This document shows positions 25,394 through 34,880 of a stretch of 64,000 bases of DNA, one piece after another (within the stretch, counting starts at the first letter, position 1; every line of letters begins with the position of its first letter). The translations under genes and the position numbers were made by a program. The stretch is from Desulfamplus magnetovallimortis (GTDB taxonomy: Bacteria; Desulfobacterota; Desulfobacteria; Desulfobacterales; Desulfobacteraceae): assembly GCF_900170035.1 (NCBI RefSeq), contig NZ_LT828540.1, positions 37,379 through 101,378 of the forward strand, read 5' to 3'. The notes below the pieces were generated by a model. It was not told the origin of the DNA and did not search any database. It saw only the letters and a list, made by a program, of their open reading frames with translations.

Positions 25394-25575
25394 CATAATA
25401 TACTGATATATAAAGACTTCCATGCATAGTTATGATGCCCTCGCAATCATGAAGGATTGATTAGAAAGTCTCTTTAACATTTTGATATATAAAGACTTTC
25501 ACCCATCGTTGTGATACCATCGCAATTATGAAGGTTTATTTGAAAGTCTTCGCAAAAGGTTATTTTTATGAAGAC
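25394..25575. repeat. Two tandem family-B repeats
   Basis: Two units share GATATATAAAGACTT followed by a CATC/CATAGTTGTGAT-type stretch, TCGCAAT and ATGAAGG. They occupy nearly the entire gap between prpE and the OFA gene. Other copies are at about 42795-42970, 62230-62330 and, inverted, 30200-30345. Confidence 0.75.
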
Positions 25576-25592
25576 TTTCAAACACTGGAACA

Positions 25593-27497
25593 TTATTTGG
25601 CTTTTGTTCCGTAACCGATTTTGCCCAGACTCTCTTCAATTTCATTCAAAATTTCAGGATCATCTATGGTGGCAGGAACTTTATACTCTTTTTTATCAGC
25701 AATGCTTCGCATGGTTCCCCTGAGAATTTTGCCGGAACGGGTCTTGGGAAGGCGTTTGACTACTGTTGCAGTCTTGAATGCTGCAACAGGGCCAATTTGA
25801 TCTCTGACCATTTGAACAGCCTCTTTTACGATCTCTGCATGATCCCGTGTAACTCCAGCATTAAGAACAAGGAATCCCAGTGGCACCTGTCCTTTGAGCT
25901 GATCTTCAACTCCCATTACCGCGCACTCTGCAACATCCGGATGGTTGGCAAGCACCTCTTCCATGGCACCGGTAGATAGTCTGTGACCAGCTACATTTAT
26001 TATGTCATCTGTTCTGGTCATTACATAAATATAGCCTTCGTCGTCAATATAACCTGCATCAGCGGTTTTGTAGTATCCTGGAAATTCATTAAGGTAGGCA
26101 TCAAGATATCTTGCATCATTTTGCCACAGTGTCGGAAGTGTTCCTGGAGGTAGCGGAAGCTTAACAACTATAGCACCTATTTCACCGGCACTTACTGGTT
26201 TGCACTCGGGATCAACAACTTGGACATCCCATCCGGGAACAGCTTTTGTCGGTGAGCCTGGTTTCACAGGAAAGTGGTGCAGTCCCATGCAGTTTGCAGC
26301 AATTGCCCATCCGGTTTCTGTCTGCCACCAGTGGTCAATGACCGGAACATTGAGATTTTTTTCTGACCATGAAAGGGTATCAGGATCTGTTCTTTCCCCT
26401 GCAAGGAAAAGGGTTTCAAAGCAGGAAAGATCATAATCCTTTATCAGTTTTGCCTGGGGATCTTCGCGTTTAATTGCCCTGAAGGCTGTGGGGGCGGTGA
26501 AAAGTGCTTTAACTTTATGCTCTGAGATAACTCGCCAGAATGTTCCGGCATCGGGTGTACCTACGGGTTTCCCCTCAAACATGATTGTGGTGGCTCCCTT
26601 GAAAAGGGGAGCGTAAACAATATATGAGTGTCCTACTACCCAGCCGATATCAGAGGCAGCCCAGTAAACATCACCTTCATCAATATTATAGACAGCTTTC
26701 ATTGTCCATTTTAATGCAACCATATGGCCGCCGTTGTCCCTGACAACTCCCTTGGGCTGGCCGGTTGTGCCGGATGTGTAAAGAATGTATAGAGGGTCTG
26801 TTGCCAGAACAGGAACACAGTCATGGGGTTTTGCATCTGCCATCATCTGGCTCCAGTCAAAATCCCTGCCCTCTTTGAGTTCTGCTGTCTCCATGGGACG
26901 TTGAAAGATGATGGTTGCAGCAGGTTTGCTGTCGGACATATCAATTGCTAAATCCAGCAGAGGTTTGTACGGAATTTTTTTCTTTACCTCAATGCCGCAG
27001 GAAGCAGAAACAATTACTTTGGGTTTTGCATCATTTATACGGGTGGCAAGCTCATTGGCTGCAAATCCTCCAAATACAACTGAGTGTACAGCACCTATAC
27101 GGGCACAGGCAAGCATTGCCGTTGCCGCTTCAGGGATCATGGGCATATAGATTAGTACTCTGTCACCTTTTTTAACACCCTTTGCAGCAAGAACACCTGC
27201 AAATTTTGCAACTTCATCCCTCAGTTCTGAAAAAGTATATGTTTTTTTTGTGTCTGTCACAGGACTGTCATAAATCAACGCAGCTCTATCCCCGTTACCG
27301 TTATCAATGTGGAGATCCAGTGCATTGTAGCATGTGTTCATTTCTCCTCCGGTAAACCATCTGTAAAAAGGCTTGTTGGAGTCATCAAGAACTTTGTCCC
27401 ATTTTTTATACCAGTGGCAATCCTCTGCAACAGGTCCCCAGAAACCATCCGGATCGTTGATGGATTTTTCGTACGCTTCAGAATACAAGTTTGACAT
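25593..27497 (-). CDS. Propionate/acyl-CoA synthetase (PrpE-like)
   Basis: The 634-residue protein is an ANL-superfamily acyl-CoA synthetase. It has the ATP/AMP motif YTSGTTGQPKG, DHWWQTETGW in the acyl/AMP site, the hinge TRTDDIINVAGHRLSTG and the conserved lysine region LPKTRSGKILR. Overall it resembles propionyl-CoA synthetases (PrpE/ACSS3) more than the acetyl-CoA synthetase encoded just upstream. It activates a short acid to its CoA ester with ATP to AMP. The lysine in RSGK is the usual acetylation target that controls such enzymes. The Acs-PrpE-OFA order suggests short-chain acid uptake and activation. Confidence 0.85.
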   Translation of the reverse strand: MSNLYSEAYEKSINDPDGFWGPVAEDCHWYKKWDKVLDDSNKPFYRWFTGGEMNTCYNALDLHIDNGNGDRAALIYDSPVTDTKKTYTFSELRDEVAKFAGVLAAKGVKKGDRVLIYMPMIPEAATAMLACARIGAVHSVVFGGFAANELATRINDAKPKVIVSASCGIEVKKKIPYKPLLDLAIDMSDSKPAATIIFQRPMETAELKEGRDFDWSQMMADAKPHDCVPVLATDPLYILYTSGTTGQPKGVVRDNGGHMVALKWTMKAVYNIDEGDVYWAASDIGWVVGHSYIVYAPLFKGATTIMFEGKPVGTPDAGTFWRVISEHKVKALFTAPTAFRAIKREDPQAKLIKDYDLSCFETLFLAGERTDPDTLSWSEKNLNVPVIDHWWQTETGWAIAANCMGLHHFPVKPGSPTKAVPGWDVQVVDPECKPVSAGEIGAIVVKLPLPPGTLPTLWQNDARYLDAYLNEFPGYYKTADAGYIDDEGYIYVMTRTDDIINVAGHRLSTGAMEEVLANHPDVAECAVMGVEDQLKGQVPLGFLVLNAGVTRDHAEIVKEAVQMVRDQIGPVAAFKTATVVKRLPKTRSGKILRGTMRSIADKKEYKVPATIDDPEILNEIEESLGKIGYGTKAK

Positions 27498-27824
27498 GAA
27501 TTGAGTCCTTATAAAATAATATTATTAAATTATCCGGTAAAAGTGATGCTCAGGTAAAAAGTTTGATGGTTTCGTAAAAATGCCTTAACGAAAAATTCGC
27601 TTTTGCTCTTTCAAGATTTGATTGTCTGATAGAATATTTTTTGCGGCTACGATAATTGTTGTGAAATCATCCAACTTTTTACAGGATCATCTAAAAATCG
27701 TTGATGTTGAAATTGATTCCTACCCCTCTTTATTAAATAAAGAGGGGATTTTGTTTATACAGGAAAAAATTCAACTGCTTTGAAGTCATTTTTTGTTTTT
27801 GAATTATTCAAAGGGATGTGGCAA
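27498..27824. other. 327-bp gap between acs and prpE with one strong hairpin
   Basis: No gene is visible. The main feature is the 25-bp perfect palindrome at 27723-27747. The remainder is AT-rich and may hold the prpE promoter, but I cannot point to a convincing -35/-10 pair. Confidence 0.5.
27723..27747. terminator. Perfect hairpin, possible terminator after acs
   Basis: CCCCTCTTTATT and AATAAAGAGGGG pair perfectly around a single A. It lies about 78 bases beyond the acs stop. The T-rich tract (ATTTTGTTT) is on the plus-strand side, so it is not a textbook terminator for the minus-strand gene. Confidence 0.4.
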
Positions 27825-29858
27825 TTAAGATTTGTCAACCATATTCTTAATGGTTTCAACAACTTCAGGGTTAGCAAGTGTCATAACGTTACCGACATCA
27901 CCCTTATTTGAAATTGCTCCAAGAACCCTTCTCATGATTTTACCGGAACGGGTTTTAGGCATGTCAGGTACAAGCCATACTTTTCTGGGTTTGGCAATTT
28001 TTCCGATCTGTTCACAGATGGCATCAGAGATTTTTTTGGCGATTTCATCTGTTGCTTCCACACCAGGTTTAAGGGCAATATAGAGATCCGGCTCTTTTCC
28101 CTTGATTTCATGGGCAACAGGAACAACAGCAGCCTCGGCTACTTCCTGCACAACAAGAGCTGCGGATTCAATCTCTTTGGTTCCAAGTCTATGTCCGGAG
28201 ACGTTGATTACATCATCAATACGGCCAAGAATTCTGTAGTAGCCATCCTGTGATCGTGTGGCTGCATCGCCTGCGACATATGGCCAGTCTCTCCAGTCCT
28301 TACTTTCAGGATTTTTGCAGTATCTTGCAAAATAGGTATCCACAAATCGCTGCCTGTCGCCCCAGATTGTCTGCATCTGGCCTGGCCATGGGTTTTGGAT
28401 ACATATGTTTCCTGCAATTCCAGGCTGGGTAACCTCGTCTCCGTTGTCATCAAGAATTATTGGATGAATTCCAGGAACTCCAGGGCCAGCACTGCCTGGT
28501 TTCATTGGTTTGAGAGCAGGTACTGTACTGCAGAGGAACCCACCTGTTTCTGTCTGCCACCATGTATCCACGATTATTGCTTCGCCCTTTCCAACAGCGG
28601 ACTCATACCATTTCCAGACTTCGGGTTCAATGGGTTCTCCCACGGTCGTCATGTGTTTGAAATGGTAGGTATATTTGGCTGGCTCATCAGGACCTATTTT
28701 TCTCAGTGCGCGAATTGCGGTGGGGGCGGTATGGAAGATATTTACATCCAGATCCTGTGCGATTCTCCAGGAACGACCGGCATCAGGATAAGTGGGAACA
28801 CCTTCATAGATAACAGTTGATGCACAAAGTGCAAGTGGGCCATAGACAATAAAGGAGTGGCCAGTAATCCATCCTATATCTGCCATGCACCAGTAAACAT
28901 CCTTGGGGTGAATATCCTGGATATATTTTGACATTGCAGTGACATAGGCAAGATATCCTCCAGTGCTGTGCTGTGCACCCTTGGGCTTTCCGGTGGTACC
29001 ACTTGTGTACATCAAAAACAGGGGATCTTCAGAGAGCATCTTTTCAGGTTCAACACGGGCACCGTAGTATTTTTTGACTACATCGTTGACAAAATAGTCA
29101 CGTCCGTCAACCATTGGAGTGTCAGAAGATGCTTTGCCTGGATAACGCTGCCATACCAAAACCTTATCAACAACCTGACCGTCCTTTGCTGCAATGGCAA
29201 CAGCTTCGTCTGCATTGACCTTATGGTTAAGCAGGTTCCCTGCTCTGTAATATGCATCCATTGAAATAAGCACACGTGAGTTTGAATCAACAATTCTGTC
29301 GGCACATGCACTTGCGGAAAAACCGCCAAATACAACAGAGTGAATAACGCCAAGTCTTGCACAGGCAAGCATTGTAATTGGAAGTTCCGCTGACATGGGC
29401 ATATGAATGGTTACCCTGTCACCTCTTTTTAAACCTGCAAAATCACGTAGGAGTGCAGCAAATTCGTTAACCCTCACATAAAGTTCCTGATAGGTGATAT
29501 GGTCAACTCTTTCTTCTTCAAGTTCAGGAACAAAATGGATGGCTGTTTTGTTCTTGTTCTTTTTCAAGTGGCGATCAATGCAGTTATAGCTTGCATTGAT
29601 TTGTCCACCTCTAAACCATTTAAAACAGGGTGCATCACTGGTGTCCAGTACCTCATCCCAGTATTTATACCAGGTTAGCAGTTCCGCATATTCTGTAAAG
29701 CAGTCGGGAAAATTGTCAAGACTGAATCTATCATAGATGTCTGGATCTGTAAGATTTGCCTGACCAATGAATTTGCTTGAAGGATAGTAGTAGTCTTCTT
29801 CCTGCCAATGTACGGCAATCTGCGCCTCAGTGGTTTCCATAACTTGTTTTTCGCCCAT
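27825..29858 (-). CDS. acs: Acetyl-CoA synthetase
   Basis: The 677-residue protein carries all Acs landmarks: N-terminal FIGQANLTDPDIYDR, YTSGTTGKPKG, the TP-EGVPTYPDAGRSW segment, DTWWQTETGG, the hinge LGRIDDVINVSGHRLGT and PKTRSGKIMRR with the acetylatable lysine. It converts acetate, ATP and CoA to acetyl-CoA, AMP and PPi. An AGGAG site precedes the ATG at 29858. The long upstream gap may hold its regulation. Together with AckA elsewhere in the window it gives two ways to activate or release acetate; the PPi made could feed the PPi-dependent PFK. That link is inference. Confidence 0.93.
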   Translation of the reverse strand: MGEKQVMETTEAQIAVHWQEEDYYYPSSKFIGQANLTDPDIYDRFSLDNFPDCFTEYAELLTWYKYWDEVLDTSDAPCFKWFRGGQINASYNCIDRHLKKNKNKTAIHFVPELEEERVDHITYQELYVRVNEFAALLRDFAGLKRGDRVTIHMPMSAELPITMLACARLGVIHSVVFGGFSASACADRIVDSNSRVLISMDAYYRAGNLLNHKVNADEAVAIAAKDGQVVDKVLVWQRYPGKASSDTPMVDGRDYFVNDVVKKYYGARVEPEKMLSEDPLFLMYTSGTTGKPKGAQHSTGGYLAYVTAMSKYIQDIHPKDVYWCMADIGWITGHSFIVYGPLALCASTVIYEGVPTYPDAGRSWRIAQDLDVNIFHTAPTAIRALRKIGPDEPAKYTYHFKHMTTVGEPIEPEVWKWYESAVGKGEAIIVDTWWQTETGGFLCSTVPALKPMKPGSAGPGVPGIHPIILDDNGDEVTQPGIAGNICIQNPWPGQMQTIWGDRQRFVDTYFARYCKNPESKDWRDWPYVAGDAATRSQDGYYRILGRIDDVINVSGHRLGTKEIESAALVVQEVAEAAVVPVAHEIKGKEPDLYIALKPGVEATDEIAKKISDAICEQIGKIAKPRKVWLVPDMPKTRSGKIMRRVLGAISNKGDVGNVMTLANPEVVETIKNMVDKS

Positions 29859-31128
29859 TGATTATCTCCTGCGTTTTTTAGGGTTTAATAGAACAGATGA
29901 AATCTATAAGGTTGGCCTGATTGGAAAATTTTAAAAGATATACACCTCCTTTAAATTTTTTTATGTCCATTTTCTTAACAGAGAGGTGATACACTCTCTC
30001 CTGAAGATGCCCTTTGCATAGAACAAGTTGTTAAAACATGTTAATGCTTTTGGGTTTTAAAAAGGAAAATTTTTGAAAACAGCTTTCCAAAAATAATAAT
30101 TTCAGCATCTTTAATTTTGACTCATAGATCGTAACTCTCAAGGTGCCCGCCTGATATCGTGCGTTAATTTTTTGAAGAATCAACATGGCGGCTCACCGCC
30201 ACAGTCGAAGTGTTTAAAATCTTTATATATCAGTGTGATATAGAGACTTTCTAATAAAACCCCCATGTTTGCTGACGCGTCACAACGAAACATGAAAGTC
30301 GTTATATATCAGCATGTTATGGAGACTTCCTAATAAACACTATGTGCGATGGCTACTGAGATATCTTATGACTGACAATATTCTGATGGTCTTGTAAAAA
30401 GTCCGGAGAACCAAGCTCACGATTAATAATTTCAGGAAGTTATGGATAAAGAATTCCTGAAACATGATTTTTTACAGGCTCAGTAATTTTGCCTGGTTTA
30501 TATTTTGTAACGCCATTTCTGTTTTACCAGAAATAGAAGTTAAAAAAAGTATAAACGTGATTCTGGAACCATAGTCTGGAACCATATGAAAGATGCTATT
30601 ATTGTCTGCTGTTTTACAGAAATGATATTGCTTTGTTTTGATATGACGCTTAAAATGATCTCTGTTGTCTCAAATTCGCTGAGCCAGTATTGGCATAGCA
30701 TTTATTTGGACAGGAAATTCTGTCAGCCATGGAATAATGGGGAGTGGAGCATCCTTTCAGTCAAAATTTACCGATTTCGCCAGACGAGATAGTGTTTCGC
30801 TATGTGAGATTGTTGTTGAGATTCTGAGGTAGAAAGAATTCAATTGCATTTTATTTACTGAAGCTGATTCAGAACGTTTAGATGACTATAAAAAGAAAAA
30901 AAAATTAGTCAATACAATTTTTTAAAAAAATTAAATTAAAATAAAATTGATCACACTGCTTTTTTTTGTACTATCAAATTCGTATTTTGGGGTCAAAACA
31001 GAGCGCAAACCAATACCTTTGCAATACCTTTGTCAGATTCAGAGAATACTTTGTATGCTGATCATTGCAAATTTTTCACAAGACCATCAAAACTGGCGAA
31101 GGTAAATAAATAGTGATAAGGAGAATAA
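29859..31128. other. 1.27-kb gap upstream of acs and the LUD gene
   Basis: This gap separates divergent transcription units. At about 30180-30345 it holds inverted family-B/C repeats (CATGGCGGCTCACCGCCAC, then GTCACAACGAAACATGAAAG). The rest is AT-rich with a short open frame at 30586-30792 that lacks a ribosome binding site and recognisable motifs; I do not call it a gene. Promoters for acs and for the LUD operon should lie here, but none is unambiguous. Confidence 0.5.
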
Positions 31129-31785
31129 ATGAAAAATCCCGAGTTGAACTACTGGAACCAAAGGCTTGCCAGGGTAAAAGAAAATCTGGAAGGTAATAAT
31201 TTTGATGTTTATATTGCAGAAAATCTTGATAGTGCAAAAGATATAGCACTCAATGAGATTATTCCCGCACTTGATAACATAAGAACCATATCCTGGGGAG
31301 GTTCCATGACTTTTATCTCCACAGGCCTTTTTCATATTCTTAAAGATGACAAAAAATATGAGGTGATAAATACTTTTGACAGATCGGTTTCTGTTGAAGA
31401 GCAATTAGCCCTGAGAAGAGAGTCTCTCCATTGTGACCTTTTCTTAACCGGAACAAACGCCATCACAGAAGATGGACAGCTTGTTAATCTTGATATGATA
31501 GGAAACCGCATTGGTGCCATTACATTTGGACCTCGCCATGTCATTCTTTTTGTGGGAAGAAACAAAATATGCTGCGATCTTGATGATGCAATGTACAGGG
31601 TAAAGAACTATGCAGCACCTGTTAACACCATGAATCTTGATAAAAAGACACCATGCAGCAAGAGTGGATTCTGCCACAACTGTCAGTCTCCTGACAGAAT
31701 CTGCAATACATGGACAATTACAGAAAAATGCTTTCCGCCCAAAAGGGTTAAAATTATACTTATTAATGAAGATGCCGGGTTCTGA
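31129..31785 (+). CDS. LUD-domain protein
   Basis: The 218-residue protein matches the LUD (LutC/YkgG, DUF162) fold: EIIPALDNIRTISWGGSMTF, the VEEQLALRRESLHCDLFLTGTNAITEDGQLVNLD core and GNRIGAITFGPRHVILFVGRNK. It ends with a four-cysteine stretch (CSKSGFCHNCQSPDRIC) that may bind metal. LUD proteins occur in lactate oxidation complexes but also alone, as here, where the role is unknown. AGGAG lies just before the ATG. The DUF166-like gene starts two bases after its stop. Confidence 0.88.
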   Translation: MKNPELNYWNQRLARVKENLEGNNFDVYIAENLDSAKDIALNEIIPALDNIRTISWGGSMTFISTGLFHILKDDKKYEVINTFDRSVSVEEQLALRRESLHCDLFLTGTNAITEDGQLVNLDMIGNRIGAITFGPRHVILFVGRNKICCDLDDAMYRVKNYAAPVNTMNLDKKTPCSKSGFCHNCQSPDRICNTWTITEKCFPPKRVKIILINEDAGF

Positions 31786-31787
31786 AA

Positions 31788-32441
31788 ATGCACAAAAAAT
31801 GTGGCGAATTTCAAAGAGAGAGAATTACGATTTTTCAGCAAGAAAACTCAGCCTTAAGTAAAATTACAGGCATGAAGCGATTTGCCAGTGATAGGTTGGA
31901 AATAACGGTTTTCAATATTGATGATGAACTACCTGATATTTTGGATGATACATCTCAGTGGCTTCCAGATAGTATTGATGCAGATCTTGTTATTGACTAT
32001 TTGACTCATCCTGATCTTTCAGTTGATTTGGCCTTTTTATGTCAGAAAGAAGGTGTTCCTGTGGTGGCATCAGGTAAAAAAATATCAGGGGGACATGCCA
32101 TAACGCCGTGCATCTGCTGCATGCTGACGCATCATGATGAACTTGGGCTGTATGGAAGACTTTTTGGAGCACCGGAAATAAAACTTAATCTTAAAAATGA
32201 TATCATAGAAAAAGTGGAAGTTATTCGTGGCGCGCCCTGTGGTGCAACCTGGGATGCTGCAAGAAAAATTGAAGGGCTTGATGTTGAATATGCAAAAGTA
32301 CGATATGGCCTTGAAGTGCAGTTTTTCTGCACAGCAGATCCTGCATCCTGGGATCCAATTTATGGAAAAAGCCCTGTGCATATGGCCGCAGATATCCATA
32401 GTGCAGCTTTCAGAAAGTCTTTAAAAGAGGGTGTATTTTAG
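31788..32441 (+). CDS. DUF166-like protein
   Basis: The 217-residue protein resembles the DUF166 family, mainly known from methanogens and sulfate reducers. The middle has HPDLSVDLAFLCQKEGVPVVASGKK; later ITPCICCMLTH and RGAPCGATWDAARKIEGLDVE give conserved cysteines (CxCC and PCGATW). Function is not established. It is almost certainly cotranscribed with the LUD gene. The first 28 residues are less convincing and an internal start is possible. The stop codon TAG shares its last base with the first base of a family-A repeat. Confidence 0.65.
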   Translation: MHKKCGEFQRERITIFQQENSALSKITGMKRFASDRLEITVFNIDDELPDILDDTSQWLPDSIDADLVIDYLTHPDLSVDLAFLCQKEGVPVVASGKKISGGHAITPCICCMLTHHDELGLYGRLFGAPEIKLNLKNDIIEKVEVIRGAPCGATWDAARKIEGLDVEYAKVRYGLEVQFFCTADPASWDPIYGKSPVHMAADIHSAAFRKSLKEGVF

Positions 32442-32566
32442 GCATCCTTCATATCAGATTAAAGTACTTTACATTTCTTGTCTGGAGTAGAGACGCAATG
32501 CATTGCGTCTCTACCGTTGGGTTATTTTGCCATTGGAAAAGTGTAAACCGGCAAATGAAGGATGCC
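32441..32566. repeat. Family-A MITE with nested 28-bp perfect palindrome
   Basis: The ends GGCATCCTTCAT and ATGAAGGATGCC are perfect inverted repeats. Inside, a 28-bp perfect palindrome with half-site GTAGAGACGCAATG is inserted, a motif I recall as a repeat in cyanobacteria and Bacteroidota. The element fills the gap between two convergent genes and could act as a bidirectional terminator. Confidence 0.9.
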
Positions 32567-32571
32567 GTTTT

Positions 32572-34848
32572 TTAAAGACTTTTTTTGTCAGGGCTTGATA
32601 TGGCATTGAGGACAAGCATAAGAGGCTTGTCCTCTTCGCTGTTCCCTCTGAACCTTATTGGAGCAGGCTTTCTGTAGTGATCTTCACCATGATTTGCAGC
32701 AAGCCATTTTTTACGCATCGCTTTTAGTACCTTGAATGCATTTGAGTTTATGTCCACAATGTTTTTTTCCATCACAAGGGCAAGTTTTCCTTTTCTCTCT
32801 TCAAGGTGCATAAGCTTTGCAATGGGAATGCCCATAGGCTCCCATTGGTCAATTGAGTGCTCAAGATTTTTTATTACAGCCATTTGACCTGTGGCACCAT
32901 TGGCAATAAGGCTGAAAGCTGTCATACCAAGATTGTATGTGTAGTTACAGTCAAATTTTGTGGGGTGACTTCCCCTGCCGTCATATCCATAAAAATGTGT
33001 CTGTGTCTTTATATTGGGGACTGATTTTTTATAGATCTCTGTTATGGTTTCAGGGATTTTCTCATCTTCTGAAATTATTCCGGCATTAACAATGGATTGC
33101 TTAAGGGTTTTCATGGAGATAATGTTGCTGTTAATGAGGTAGTATCGTAAGTCGCGACTGGAATCTTCTCCGTTTTTTTCATGCCCTGATGTTGATGGCG
33201 GGCTGGATGAAATAATATCTTTTGTTTTGTAATTTTTAAAAATCACATTGCCGTAAAGGTCAGGATCAAGTTTTGCCATTTTCATGGCATCTCTGTAATA
33301 GTCTGCCTCAATGCCAACTTTATATTCTCCTTTTTCCTTGAGAATATGAAGGTAATCCTTAACCATATCCATAATAATTTTTTCAGTTTTTACCTGTGAA
33401 AATTGAAAATTTCCGTGTGTATCCCTCTCTACAAGCAACCCTTCCTGGAAAAATGATGGCAGGTCATTGAAAAGTTCATCATCACGGCTGTTCCAAATTG
33501 GTGATGAACTTTTTTCAGTAATGCCCCTTGAAAGGCGTCGTAAATATTCAAGTTTAGCATCAAGGGATGGAAATGCAGCATGGAAGTCAAGATCGTGTAT
33601 CTGATTGTAATCTGCAATTATGGTGTTCAGTTTGATTATAAATAACTGGATTTCATTTATAAACTCCAGTACTCCTTCAGGAATTATCATGACCCCGTAA
33701 TTTTTTCCATGGGCTGCACGCTTGACAATGGCATCGCATATAAGCCTTGAAAGGTGCCTCAATGTCATTCCAAAAGCTGTATAGTCAATTTCATTTTTGG
33801 CTTCTGCCTTGGCAATACGTTCATTATCAACATAGTCGGCAAGCTCTTCTCCTATAAGGGTGAAATTGGCGTGGGTCTGCAATGCAGATTCAAGGGCAAG
33901 ATGGCTTGCAACACGTCCCATAACCTTGCAGACATGCCAGTATTTAAGATCGGAGCTTGCATCTGTACAAAGATTGCTGATGTTCTGGGAAAAGGCCCTT
34001 GCTGCTGAGTGGAAACCAAAAGATATGGCACAAAGGGTAACTCCGTTTTCAGTTTTTACCTGAATGTCGCCATCAATTGTCTTGGGAATACCTATCACCT
34101 GAATTCCGTCAGACTTTAATTCCTGGGCAAGAAAGGCAGCATTGGTATTTGAATCATCTCCTCCTACAATGACAAGTGCATCAAGGTTCAAACCTTTGCA
34201 GGTTTGTCGGGAAAGTTCCATTTTGTGCTTGGAATCAATTTTTGTTCGTCCGGTTTTTATCATGGTAAAACCTCCCATGTTCCGGTATCGATCAACAAGC
34301 TCCTTTTTAATCTCAACGTATCTGTTTTCAAGAATTCCGTTGGGGCCAAGGATAAATCCAAAAATTTTTGAGTCAGGGTTGGCTTTCAATGCTGCGTCAT
34401 ATATTCCTGCAATAACATTGTGACCCCCTGGGGCAGGGCCTCCTGAAAAGACTATCCCAATATTTCTTTTTTTAAAGAATCTGCATTCATTCTCTCCATG
34501 GCCATCTGGATTACCTTTGACTGTCTCTGGCTGGCTTGCGTTTCCATGGATACCTATATTTTTATTGATCTTTTCAGCCTGGTTATCAAAATGACAGCCC
34601 CTTTCACAGGGAAGCAGTTTCTGAACATGGTTATTTATGATGTCAGGCAGTTTGTTTTCGGCTTCACGATTTATGGCAAAGCTGTATTGCGGCTGATCTT
34701 CAAGAACAATCAGATCACTTGAAAAGACTTCACATTTATGGGGGGCAAATGCACGCCTGTCCATAGTCTCTTCATTTATATCATCAATTACATATTTTGT
34801 TTCCGGGTGGGTCAGAAGGTATTCAATGTCCACTTTTTTCACACTCAT
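32572..34848 (-). CDS. pfp: Pyrophosphate-dependent 6-phosphofructokinase (long form)
   Basis: The 758-residue protein has the PFK core NIGIVFSGGPAPGGHNVIAG and the PPi-type signature GGDDSNTNAAFLA, where the second Asp excludes ATP. The catalytic PKTIDGD follows. It reversibly phosphorylates fructose 6-phosphate with pyrophosphate. The family's long form is usually about 550-600 residues; here the N-terminus before the core is about 130 residues, with a low-complexity stretch (about 90-125) rich in Asn, Gly and Glu. A reversible PPi-PFK fits an organism that needs gluconeogenesis and glycogen turnover, consistent with glgA and the debranching enzyme in this window. Confidence 0.9.
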   Translation of the reverse strand: MSVKKVDIEYLLTHPETKYVIDDINEETMDRRAFAPHKCEVFSSDLIVLEDQPQYSFAINREAENKLPDIINNHVQKLLPCERGCHFDNQAEKINKNIGIHGNASQPETVKGNPDGHGENECRFFKKRNIGIVFSGGPAPGGHNVIAGIYDAALKANPDSKIFGFILGPNGILENRYVEIKKELVDRYRNMGGFTMIKTGRTKIDSKHKMELSRQTCKGLNLDALVIVGGDDSNTNAAFLAQELKSDGIQVIGIPKTIDGDIQVKTENGVTLCAISFGFHSAARAFSQNISNLCTDASSDLKYWHVCKVMGRVASHLALESALQTHANFTLIGEELADYVDNERIAKAEAKNEIDYTAFGMTLRHLSRLICDAIVKRAAHGKNYGVMIIPEGVLEFINEIQLFIIKLNTIIADYNQIHDLDFHAAFPSLDAKLEYLRRLSRGITEKSSSPIWNSRDDELFNDLPSFFQEGLLVERDTHGNFQFSQVKTEKIIMDMVKDYLHILKEKGEYKVGIEADYYRDAMKMAKLDPDLYGNVIFKNYKTKDIISSSPPSTSGHEKNGEDSSRDLRYYLINSNIISMKTLKQSIVNAGIISEDEKIPETITEIYKKSVPNIKTQTHFYGYDGRGSHPTKFDCNYTYNLGMTAFSLIANGATGQMAVIKNLEHSIDQWEPMGIPIAKLMHLEERKGKLALVMEKNIVDINSNAFKVLKAMRKKWLAANHGEDHYRKPAPIRFRGNSEEDKPLMLVLNAISSPDKKSL

Positions 34849-34880
34849 TCTTCATATAGGTTTTGTTTTTGACAATCTGT

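Noticed and set aside
30586..30792. 68-codon open frame in the long gap upstream of acs
   Set aside because: No ribosome binding site, no motif, and its start is close to a family-A-like fragment.
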